Positions 1 to 5,889 of a stretch of DNA of 10,887 nucleotides are shown piece after piece (position 1 is the first letter of the stretch; each line of letters opens with the position of its first letter). This DNA is from JBFWYO01 sp050186335 (GTDB lineage Bacteria > Pseudomonadota > Alphaproteobacteria > Bin65): assembly GCA_050186335.1 (NCBI GenBank), contig JBFWYO010000118.1, forward strand, positions 1 to 10,887, read 5' to 3'. Made by a program: the position numbers and the translations under genes. The notes under the pieces are model-generated. The model was not told the DNA's origin, ran no database searches, and saw only the letters and a list, made by a program, of their open reading frames with translations.

Positions 1-884
1 ACATCGCCGGGCTGGTGCGCGGCGCCAGCAAGGGCGAAGGGCTGGGCAACCAGTTCCTGGCGAACATCCGTGAGGTCGATGCGATCGTCCATGTCGTGCG
101 CAGCATCGAGAACGACGACGAGCATCATGTCGAAGGCTCGGTCGATCCAGTGCGCGACATCGAGACGGTCGAAACCGAATTGCTGCTGGCGGATCTCGAC
201 AGTCTGGAGAAGCGCGCCGACGGCCTGGCCAAGCGCGCCAAGGGCGGCGACAAGGAAGCCAAGGCGCTGATGCCGGTCATCGAACCGGTGCTCGTCTTGC
301 TGCGCGAAGGGCGGCCGGCGCGCCACGCCAAAGTGACCGACGAACAAAAGCCGCTGCTCAAGCTCCTGCAGCTGATTACCGCCAAGCCGGTGCTGTATGT
401 GTGCAACGTCGACGAAGGCGCGGCTGCCACCGGCAACCGGTTTTCGGAGAAGGTCGCCGTCTACGCCAAGTCGCACGAGGCCGAGGCGGTGGTGATTTCC
501 GCCGCGATCGAAGCGGAAATCGCCGTGATGGGAACGGCCGAGGAGAAGGCCGAATTCCTGAGCACGCTTGGGCTCGAGGAACCGGGCCTCAACCGCGTCA
601 TTCGCGCGGGCTACCGCCTGCTCGGGCTGATCACCTACTTCACCGTGGGGCCGAAGGAAACCCGCGCCTGGACGATCGGCACCCACACCAAGGCGCCCCA
701 GGCGGCGGGCGCAATCCATACCGATTTCGAGCGCGGGTTCATCTGCGCCGAGACGATTGCCTACGACGATTACGTCAAATACGGTGGCGAACAAGGTGCC
801 AAGGATGCCGGCAAGATGCGGCAGGAAGGCAAAGAGTACGTTGTGCAGGACGGCGACGTTTTGCTATTCCGCTTCAACGTTTGA
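1..884 (+). CDS. ychF: YchF/OLA1-type ribosome-binding ATPase, 5'-truncated by the window edge
   Basis: This is a TRAFAC-class P-loop ATPase of the Obg/YchF family, a cytoplasmic protein that binds ribosomes and is linked to translation and stress responses. The reading frame is open from base 3 with the residues DIAGLV at its edge, which form the G3 (DxxG) motif, so the start codon, P-loop and roughly the first 70 residues lie outside the window. The conserved block GASKGEGLGNQFLANIRE follows. The nucleotide-specificity motif is NVDE (405-416), the NxxE variant that gives YchF its preference for ATP over GTP. ISAAIEAEI is the G5-like segment. A TGS domain occupies about the last 85 residues, with the family-typical APQAAGAIHTDFERGFI and ending in DGDVLLFRFNV. 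The stop is TGA at 882-884. The next gene starts 29 nt downstream on the same strand, so the two are probably cotranscribed. Identification is secure from near-continuous similarity to bacterial YchF. Confidence 0.97.
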   Translation, partial: IAGLVRGASKGEGLGNQFLANIREVDAIVHVVRSIENDDEHHVEGSVDPVRDIETVETELLLADLDSLEKRADGLAKRAKGGDKEAKALMPVIEPVLVLLREGRPARHAKVTDEQKPLLKLLQLITAKPVLYVCNVDEGAAATGNRFSEKVAVYAKSHEAEAVVISAAIEAEIAVMGTAEEKAEFLSTLGLEEPGLNRVIRAGYRLLGLITYFTVGPKETRAWTIGTHTKAPQAAGAIHTDFERGFICAETIAYDDYVKYGGEQGAKDAGKMRQEGKEYVVQDGDVLLFRFNV

Positions 885-901
885 CGCGACAACCCATTAA
901 C

Positions 902-910
902 GGAGGAAAC
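902..910 (+). promoter_or_regulatory. Ribosome binding site of the dienelactone hydrolase gene
   Basis: The purine-rich GGAGGAAAC lies 3 nt before the ATG at 914 (about 7 nt from the GGAGG core). It fixes that start codon, although the frame stays open far upstream (from 401) across the ychF 3' end. Confidence 0.8.
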
Positions 911-913
911 ATC

Positions 914-1579
914 ATGGGACACAACATCACGCTCACCGCGAAGGACGGCCATAAGCTGGGCGCCTATCGCGCCGACCCGGCCGGCAAGCCGAAGGGTGCG
1001 ATCATCGTCATCCAGGAAATTTTCGGCGTGAACCAGCACATGCGCAAAGACGCCGACAAATTCGCCAAGCTCGGCTACGTGGCGATCGCGCCGGCGTTGT
1101 TCGACCGGATCAAGCCGGGCGTCGATCTGGGCTATACCCAGGAAGCCATGCAGGAAGGTTTCGGCTACGTGACCAAGCTGGACGGTCCGGACAAGCCGAT
1201 GATGGATATCGCCGCCGCCGTCGAGGAAGCCAAGAAAATCGGCAAGGTCGGCGCCGTCGGATATTGCTGGGGCGGCTCGCTGGCCTGGCTGTGCGCCACG
1301 CGTCTCGGCGTCCCGGCATCGTCCTATTACGGCGGCCGCACGGCGAGCCTGATCAACGAGCAGTCGAAGGCTCCTTGCATCATGCACTACGGCGCCAAGG
1401 ACAAGATGATTCCGCAGACCGACGTGGACAAGATCAAGAAGGCGCATCCGGAAGTGCCGGTCTACGTCTACGACGCCGATCACGGCTTCAACTGCGACGA
1501 ACGCCATTCCTACGACAAGGCGGCGGCGGAACTGGCGTTGCAGCGCACGGTGGAATTCTTCGCCAAGCACGTCGGCTGA
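914..1579 (+). CDS. Dienelactone hydrolase family protein (alpha/beta hydrolase)
   Basis: This is a 221-residue alpha/beta-hydrolase of the dienelactone hydrolase family (carboxymethylenebutenolidase-like), a cytoplasmic esterase/lactonase fold. The cysteine-type catalytic triad is complete: Cys118 in the nucleophile elbow GYCWGG, Asp163 in GAKDKMIP and His190 in DADHGFNC. Glu35 in QEIFGVN matches the glutamate that interacts with the nucleophile cysteine in the classical enzyme. The length is usual for the family, and there is no signal peptide. The ATG at 914 is preceded by a strong GGAGG site. The gene sits 29 nt after ychF and ends just before a strong terminator, so it is likely the last gene of that transcript. 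No aromatic-degradation genes are nearby, so a true chlorocatechol-pathway role is not supported. The family includes many uncharacterised esterases, and the real substrate cannot be read from the sequence. Confidence 0.93.
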   Translation: MGHNITLTAKDGHKLGAYRADPAGKPKGAIIVIQEIFGVNQHMRKDADKFAKLGYVAIAPALFDRIKPGVDLGYTQEAMQEGFGYVTKLDGPDKPMMDIAAAVEEAKKIGKVGAVGYCWGGSLAWLCATRLGVPASSYYGGRTASLINEQSKAPCIMHYGAKDKMIPQTDVDKIKKAHPEVPVYVYDADHGFNCDERHSYDKAAAELALQRTVEFFAKHVG

Positions 1580-1599
1580 CGCCGGCCGCATCGGCGTCA
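1577..1599 (+). other. Perfect inverted repeat overlapping a stop codon
   Basis: TGACGCCG and CGGCGTCA are perfect 8-bp arms around a 7-nt loop. The left arm begins with the TGA stop of the dienelactone hydrolase gene. No T-run follows directly, so it may be an mRNA-stabilising 3' hairpin or an accessory to the stronger terminator nine bases downstream. Confidence 0.55.
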
Positions 1600-1607
1600 A
1601 ATGCCGA

Positions 1608-1664
1608 CCCCGGATCCGGGCAACGCCGCGCACCCGCGGCGTCCCCGATCCTGGGTTTTATTTT
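1608..1664 (+). terminator. Strong rho-independent terminator after the ychF-hydrolase unit
   Basis: A long imperfect hairpin spans 1608-1655. The inner stem is ACGCCGCG (1623-1630) with CGCGGCGT (1635-1642) around a CACC tetraloop. It continues outward through GGG/CCC, GGATC/GATCC and CCC/GGG, with two single mismatches and a 2-nt bulge, giving about 19 base pairs in all. The T-tract TTTTATTTT (1656-1664) follows immediately. Position and form fit intrinsic termination of plus-strand transcription after the hydrolase gene. Confidence 0.85.
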
Positions 1665-1788
1665 GCCGGGAATAATCGCCCGCGTTCATAAATTATCGTT
1701 TTAAAACAACACATTAAAATTATCCGCGGAACGCGAGCGCCATCGACGGGGTTGCACCGGTTAGACCCGAGCCCCATCGGAGAGCGAC
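1665..1788 (+). promoter_or_regulatory. AT-rich upstream region of the small membrane-protein gene
   Basis: About 1671-1725 is markedly AT-rich within otherwise GC-rich DNA, as expected of a promoter. The best -10-like hexamer is TAAAAT (1715-1720, five of six matches to TATAAT). No convincing -35 box lies at standard spacing (TTATCG at 1693-1698 is poor), so the exact promoter is unresolved. It sits between the upstream terminator and the ribosome binding site of the 53-residue gene, which implies independent transcription. Confidence 0.4.
1779..1784 (+). promoter_or_regulatory. Ribosome binding site of the small membrane-protein gene
   Basis: GGAGAG is placed 4 nt before the ATG at 1789. 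It is the main reason, besides the composition of the peptide, to call the short frame a real gene. Confidence 0.65.
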
Positions 1789-1950
1789 ATGGATATCACC
1801 GCGTTCTTTCTTTACTTCGCGATCGCCTTGTTCGTTTCGTTTGTCGTGCTAGGCGTGACCTGCGCCGTGGCCGCCTGGGCCGACGTCGATTCGGCGCAGC
1901 GCGAAGCCTCGGCGATCGAGCGCGAGCGCTACGCCGAGAAACCGCGATAA
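1789..1950 (+). CDS. Small single-pass membrane protein, unknown function (53 aa)
   Basis: I do not recognise this gene. The frame runs from ATG (1789) to TAA (1948-1950) and encodes 53 residues. A hydrophobic span (about residues 5-30, from AFFLYFAIALFVSF to VAAW) is followed by a short, strongly charged tail (ADVDSAQREASAIERERYAEKPR) likely to be helical. The pattern suggests a single transmembrane helix, with tail orientation uncertain, rather than a cleaved secretory protein, since no signal-peptidase motif stands out. Support for it being real includes the GGAGAG site, its position downstream of a terminator and an AT-rich promoter-like stretch, and a hydrophobic/charged composition unlike the arginine-rich shadow frames around it. 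The next gene is convergent, with its stop 37 nt away. Small accessory subunits of membrane complexes look like this, but nothing here points to a particular partner. Confidence 0.65.
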   Translation: MDITAFFLYFAIALFVSFVVLGVTCAVAAWADVDSAQREASAIERERYAEKPR

Positions 1951-1987
1951 CGGCAAATTCCGCCGCGCGGCCGCGCCGATCGGCCCG

Positions 1988-2824
1988 TCAGGGCACCGGC
2001 TCGAAGACCAAGTAAAAGCCGTGGGCTTCGTCCGGCGGAACGACGATGTCGTTCCCGACGCTTTCGAACACGATCCCGGCGCCGGTCAGCAGTCGCGCAA
2101 CCAAGTAGACGCTCGGCACCAGGACCGACATCGACGCCATGTGCGGCGTCGCCACGCCGGGCAGCCGAAACATCGTATCGCGGCTGAAGATCAGCCGCGC
2201 GCCGCCGGTCGCGACCGTAACCGTGCCCGGCGTAACGGTGACCGCACCGGAGCCGAAGATTTCCTTATAGGCGGCGGCGTACCGCATCGGCTCGTCGGCC
2301 GCCACCGAGACCGACGCAATGCCGACGGCGCCGTTGGCATGATGCAGCCATTTGTTCTGGCGCAGCAGTTGCGGCGTCAGATGCTGCACGACGAAAGCGG
2401 ACAGGCCCGGAGTCGCCTCCTTCGACGGGAACAGCAGCTTGAATGCCGGTTGTGCGGTGCCCTCGGGCAGTTCGAGCAGGCGCTTGAGGTCTTTCGGTCC
2501 ATCGGATGCGATGCCGAGCGCGTCGAACGCGCGCTTGACGATCTCGTTGTCGGGCGCGCCGAACGCCAGGCCGAGCAGGCCTTCCCGCTGCGCCAGGAAC
2601 TTGTCGAGATCGTTGGTGAACTGTGTCGCGTCGACGATGCCGAGCAGTTCGACATAATCGTTCTGGAACATGATGCAGTAATTCGCCGTGCCCCAGCCGA
2701 TATGCTTGCCGCGCGGCGTGATCGTGAAGCCCAATCGGCCGTAGCTTGCCCGGGCAAGCTCCAGGTCGCGCACGCCGACGATGGTGTGATCGATGCCGAA
2801 AATGCCGGTTGCGGCGGCGGTCAC
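1988..2824 (-). CDS. Glyoxalase-like (VOC superfamily) protein
   Basis: This is a 278-residue protein of the vicinal oxygen chelate superfamily, closest in look to the Glyoxalase_3-type domain. The N-terminal half carries the hallmark FGIDHTIVGVRDLELA (His13 as a possible metal ligand), then RGKHIGWGTANY and NDYVELLGIVD (Glu59 candidate ligand). A second, weaker module begins near HHANGAVGIASVSV (about 161-174) and runs to HGFYLVFEP at the C-terminus. Substrate and reaction cannot be assigned; members of this family are mostly uncharacterised. The start is taken as GTG at 2824, which overlaps the rarD stop in a GTGA arrangement, with an AAAGG ribosome binding site 8 nt upstream. The frame remains open far upstream across rarD, but that part is a shadow. 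It is the last gene of the minus-strand cluster, translationally coupled to rarD. Confidence 0.85.
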   Translation of the reverse strand: MTAAATGIFGIDHTIVGVRDLELARASYGRLGFTITPRGKHIGWGTANYCIMFQNDYVELLGIVDATQFTNDLDKFLAQREGLLGLAFGAPDNEIVKRAFDALGIASDGPKDLKRLLELPEGTAQPAFKLLFPSKEATPGLSAFVVQHLTPQLLRQNKWLHHANGAVGIASVSVAADEPMRYAAAYKEIFGSGAVTVTPGTVTVATGGARLIFSRDTMFRLPGVATPHMASMSVLVPSVYLVARLLTGAGIVFESVGNDIVVPPDEAHGFYLVFEPVP

Positions 2825-3726
2825 GCCTGCGACCTTTCGCGATAGGCGCGGATCGAATCGACCGAATAGATCGCCAACGCCGCCCAAATGCAGCCGAACG
2901 TGATCGCATGGCTGAGCGTGAAGGATTCGCGATAGAGCAGCACGGCGATCAGGAACTGCCCGCTCGGCGCGACATATTGAAGCAAGCCGATCGTTATGTA
3001 ACGGATGCGCCGCGCGGCTTCGGCAAACCACACCAGCGGCAGGACCGTCACCGGGCCGGCGACGATCAGCATGGCCATTTCGAAACCGTCGAGCGACGGG
3101 CCGACGCCGAGGCCGCTCATGTACAAATAGGCCAGAAAAATAGCGGCCAGTGGAAACAGCAGGATCATCTCGATGGTCAGCCCGGTGCGCGCGTCGACCG
3201 GGATGATCTTGCGGATGATGCCGTAAACGGCGAAGGACGCGCCCTGCACCAAGGCGAGCCATGGCAACGCGCCGACCGCGATCGTCTGGTTCAGCACGCC
3301 GGCGGCGCCGATGGCGAGCGCGACACCCTGCCAGATCCGCAGCTTCTCGCGCAGCACCAGCATGCCCAGCGCCGCATTCATCAGCGGGATCAGGAAATAG
3401 CCGAGGCTGCCTTCCATCACTTGGCCGCTGTTGATGAGAAACACGAACGGCAGCCAGTTACCCAGCATGAGCAAGCCACTCAGGCCGAGAATCAGCACCA
3501 TGCGCGGCCGGCGCAGAATGCCCCACACGACGCCGAGCTGCTTCATGTAGAGAACGATGACGAACAGGAACGGCAGCGAAAAAATGATGCGCCACGCGCT
3601 CATCTCCAGCAGCGGGACGGCATGCAGCGTTTTCCAGTAGATCGGTACGATGCCCCAGAACGCGTAGGCGGCAAGTCCGTAGACTAGCCCGACCATCTCT
3701 TTGCGTTGGGCGGCCGACTGAACCAC
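2821..3726 (-). CDS. rarD: RarD-type EamA-family transporter
   Basis: This is a 301-residue polytopic inner-membrane protein of the drug/metabolite transporter superfamily (EamA fold, about 10 transmembrane helices in two repeats). The start LVYGLAAYAFWGIVPIYWK and the next segment MSAWRIIFSLPFLFVIVL match the RarD subgroup, as does the overall length (E. coli RarD is just under 300 residues). RarD is an inner-membrane permease of uncertain physiological substrate; the name derives from an old chloramphenicol-resistance annotation. The GTG at 3726 was chosen because it keeps the family-typical short N-terminal tail and lies only 4 nt after the aldolase stop. An internal ATG (3696) would give a protein 10 residues shorter and has a poorly spaced purine stretch. 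Upstream and downstream genes are tightly packed on the same strand, so export or import of a product related to the aldolase or the VOC enzyme is possible but unproven. Confidence 0.9.
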   Translation of the reverse strand: MVQSAAQRKEMVGLVYGLAAYAFWGIVPIYWKTLHAVPLLEMSAWRIIFSLPFLFVIVLYMKQLGVVWGILRRPRMVLILGLSGLLMLGNWLPFVFLINSGQVMEGSLGYFLIPLMNAALGMLVLREKLRIWQGVALAIGAAGVLNQTIAVGALPWLALVQGASFAVYGIIRKIIPVDARTGLTIEMILLFPLAAIFLAYLYMSGLGVGPSLDGFEMAMLIVAGPVTVLPLVWFAEAARRIRYITIGLLQYVAPSGQFLIAVLLYRESFTLSHAITFGCIWAALAIYSVDSIRAYRERSQA

Positions 3727-3730
3727 CCGA

Positions 3731-5785
3731 CTACCGCAGCACGGCGGCGATGTTGCCGCCGTCGACGGTCAGGATGGCGCCGGTGGTTTTGGTCGCCAAT
3801 GCCAGGTCGACGAACGATTTGGCGACGTCGGCCGCGTACACCTCGCGCTTCAGCAGGTTGCCCGACATGTAATCCTTCTCGCTCATGCCGCGCGCCTTCG
3901 AACGCGTTGCCACCATCGCGTCGGTCAGCAGGCCGGTACGGATGCGGTCGGCATTGATGCCGTTGGCGCGGATGCCTTCGGCGCCGTGATCGAGCGCGTA
4001 CTGGCGCACCAGGAACATGAGGGCCGCCTTGGGCAGTCCATACGGCCCGAAATCCGGACCCGGGTTGACGGCCTGCTTGGAGACGTTGAACAGCAGGCAG
4101 CCGCCGGTGCCCTGGTTGCGCATCACCCGCACGGCGTTCTGCGCCACGCTTTGGTGCGAGAAGAAGTTCAACTCGAAGCTTTCGCGCAGGACCTTGTCGG
4201 CCACGTCGCCGATCCGGCCCTGCCACGCGGCACCCGCGTTCGAAACCAAAATGTCGACACCGCCGAATTTCCGGCACACGGCATCGAAGGCGGCGCGCAC
4301 TTCATCCGGCTTGGTGACATCGCAGGCGACCGCAAAGCCGCCAAGCTTATTAGCCACCGCCTCGGCCGCCGCCGGATCGCGATCGAGCACGGCGACATCG
4401 GCGCCCTCTTTCGCCAATGCCGCCGCCGTGGCGGCACCGATGCCGCTGCCGCCGCCGGTGACCACGGCAACGTGGCGCGCTAGCGGCTTCTCGCCGCCCT
4501 TGCCGAGTTTCGCCTGCTCGAGCGACCAGTATTCGATGTCGAACAAATCGGCTTCGGCGGCGCAGTTGAATGTGCCGATCGCTTCCGCGTCAGTAATGAC
4601 GTCGATATTGCACTCGGCCAGGTCCGCCGCAACTTTCGCCTCGGCATGGGACTTGCCGAGCGCGAACACGCCGAGCCCCGGCACCAGGCAGACGCGCGGG
4701 TTGCGGTCCAACTCGACCTTCTTATTGTGCTGGCGCGCATTGTTGCGAGCGAAATAATCGTGATAGCGCTGCTGGTAGGCGTCGAACGCTGTGCGTGCAG
4801 CGCGGTTGAACTCGTCGAGCTTGCCTAGTTCCGGCGCCGGCAGGACGACCGGCAAGGATTTGGTGCGGATCACGTGATCGGGCGTCGCCACGCCGATCTG
4901 GCTGTAGCGGTCGATCTCCGCGCCGTTCACGTAGTTTAAGATCGCCGGGCTGGTGCGGAAATCGACGACGAAGCGCTTGAACACGCCGTCGTTCGGATTC
5001 TCGGGCAGCGCCGCCAGGCCGCGCAGCATCGGGGCCACTTCTTCGGGCGTCGCCAAGGCGGCCGGCAGCGTGCGCGGCGCGAATACCTGCTTGCGGTTCT
5101 TGGCCAGGCGCTCTTCGGCCAAGCTGACCAGCGCGATCATGCGCTCGTAGGCTTCCTGCGCCGATTCGCCGAAGCTGAAGATGCCGTGCTTGGCCAGCAC
5201 CAGCCCGTGGGCCTTGGTGTTTTTGAGGTAGGCTTCGCCCGCCTTCTTGGCCAGAATGAATCCAGCCATGGTGTACGGCAGCACCGATGCCTTGTCGCCG
5301 TAGACCTCTTGGGCCAGTTGTTCGCCGTTCGGCTGGTCGGTCAGCGCCAGCACCGCATTGGCGTGGGTATGGTCGATGTAACGGTGCGGCAGGAACGCGT
5401 GAAACAGCGTTTCGACCGAAGGATTGGGCGCCGTGCTGTCCAACAAGTTCAGCCGCTGCACGTTGACCATGTCCTCGTCGGACAACGCGTCGAGCGCCAG
5501 CAGCTTCTGCAGCGACGCCAACCGGACCGCCGGCAGGCCGGGCGGCTCGATCTTCGCCATGTCCCAGCCGCTGCCCTTGACGCACAGCACGTCGAGCTCC
5601 TCGCCGGTGACGTCCTTGGCCTTCATCTTGACCGAGGTATTGCCGCCGCCGTGCAGCACGAGGCGCGGATCGCCGCCCAGGAGACGCGTGGTGTAAACGC
5701 GCAATGACAGTTCGCGCTCGTAGCCCTGGCGAGCATAGCGCACTACGGCGGCTTCGGCTTCGGTGTGGGACCACAGGGATTTCAT
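3731..5785 (-). CDS. Bifunctional class II aldolase / short-chain dehydrogenase
   Basis: This is a 684-residue two-domain cytoplasmic enzyme. The N-terminal class II aldolase/adducin domain spans about residues 20-425. It has the phosphate-binding GGGNTS (46-51), KGSGWD (70-75), the PSVE segment with candidate catalytic Glu125, and candidate zinc ligands His139 and His141 (HTHAN) and His200 (AKHGIFSFG). The C-terminal short-chain dehydrogenase domain starts near 438. It has the dinucleotide loop TGGGSGIG (443-450), Asp468 at the end of beta-2 suggesting NAD(H) preference, SNAG (515-518), and the catalytic set Ser569, Tyr582 and Lys586 (YGLPK). Relatives include bifunctional rhamnulose-1-phosphate aldolase/lactaldehyde dehydrogenases. 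In general the aldolase half would cleave a ketose-1-phosphate to DHAP plus an aldehyde, which the dehydrogenase half oxidises or reduces. No rhamnose genes are nearby; mtnP lies directly upstream on the same strand. ATG at 5785 has AAGAGG 9 nt upstream. Both active sites look intact; the true substrate is unknown. Confidence 0.93.
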   Translation of the reverse strand: MKSLWSHTEAEAAVVRYARQGYERELSLRVYTTRLLGGDPRLVLHGGGNTSVKMKAKDVTGEELDVLCVKGSGWDMAKIEPPGLPAVRLASLQKLLALDALSDEDMVNVQRLNLLDSTAPNPSVETLFHAFLPHRYIDHTHANAVLALTDQPNGEQLAQEVYGDKASVLPYTMAGFILAKKAGEAYLKNTKAHGLVLAKHGIFSFGESAQEAYERMIALVSLAEERLAKNRKQVFAPRTLPAALATPEEVAPMLRGLAALPENPNDGVFKRFVVDFRTSPAILNYVNGAEIDRYSQIGVATPDHVIRTKSLPVVLPAPELGKLDEFNRAARTAFDAYQQRYHDYFARNNARQHNKKVELDRNPRVCLVPGLGVFALGKSHAEAKVAADLAECNIDVITDAEAIGTFNCAAEADLFDIEYWSLEQAKLGKGGEKPLARHVAVVTGGGSGIGAATAAALAKEGADVAVLDRDPAAAEAVANKLGGFAVACDVTKPDEVRAAFDAVCRKFGGVDILVSNAGAAWQGRIGDVADKVLRESFELNFFSHQSVAQNAVRVMRNQGTGGCLLFNVSKQAVNPGPDFGPYGLPKAALMFLVRQYALDHGAEGIRANGINADRIRTGLLTDAMVATRSKARGMSEKDYMSGNLLKREVYAADVAKSFVDLALATKTTGAILTVDGGNIAAVLR

Positions 5786-5810
5786 GGCGGCGTGCCTCTT
5801 ATAACGAGTA

Positions 5811-5880
5811 CCTCATGCCGAGCCTGTCTAAGCACGAGGTTCCACATTGCACCGCATCCGTCGGCAAGCTCGGGATGAGG
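5811..5880. repeat. REP-like imperfect inverted repeat between mtnP and the aldolase gene
   Basis: CCTCATGCCGAGC (5811-5823) and GCTCGGGATGAGG (5868-5880) are inverted copies, matching at 12 of 13 positions, 44 nt apart. A smaller hairpin, CCTCATGC with GCACGAGG (7 of 8), is nested in the left half. The wording resembles the interspersed palindromic repeats common in alphaproteobacterial intergenic regions (with cores such as GAGCCTGTCGAAGC and TCGACAAGCTC), here with several substitutions. It fills most of the 104-nt gap and may act as an mRNA processing or attenuation structure. Its dispersed copies elsewhere in the genome cannot be seen from this window. Confidence 0.55.
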
Positions 5881-5889
5881 CAAGTATTC

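Noticed and set aside
401..913. An open frame upstream of the dienelactone hydrolase ATG
   Set aside because: It overlaps ychF out of frame. The GGAGG site before 914 and the family-typical N-terminus fix the start.
1965..1976. The palindrome GCGCGGCCGCGC between the two convergent genes as a terminator
   Set aside because: There is no T-tract on either strand, and it is too short to assign termination; such GC palindromes arise easily at this base composition.
1988..3262. A 424-codon frame suggesting an N-terminal extension or fusion partner for the VOC protein
   Set aside because: The extra part is an out-of-frame shadow of rarD. A GTG with a good ribosome binding site at 2824 and the GTGA overlap give the natural start.
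4722..5774. A 350-codon minus-strand frame inside the aldolase region, and similar large frames at 2746-3687 and 770-1633
   Set aside because: All overlap well-supported genes in another frame or on the opposite strand and show shadow composition without motifs.
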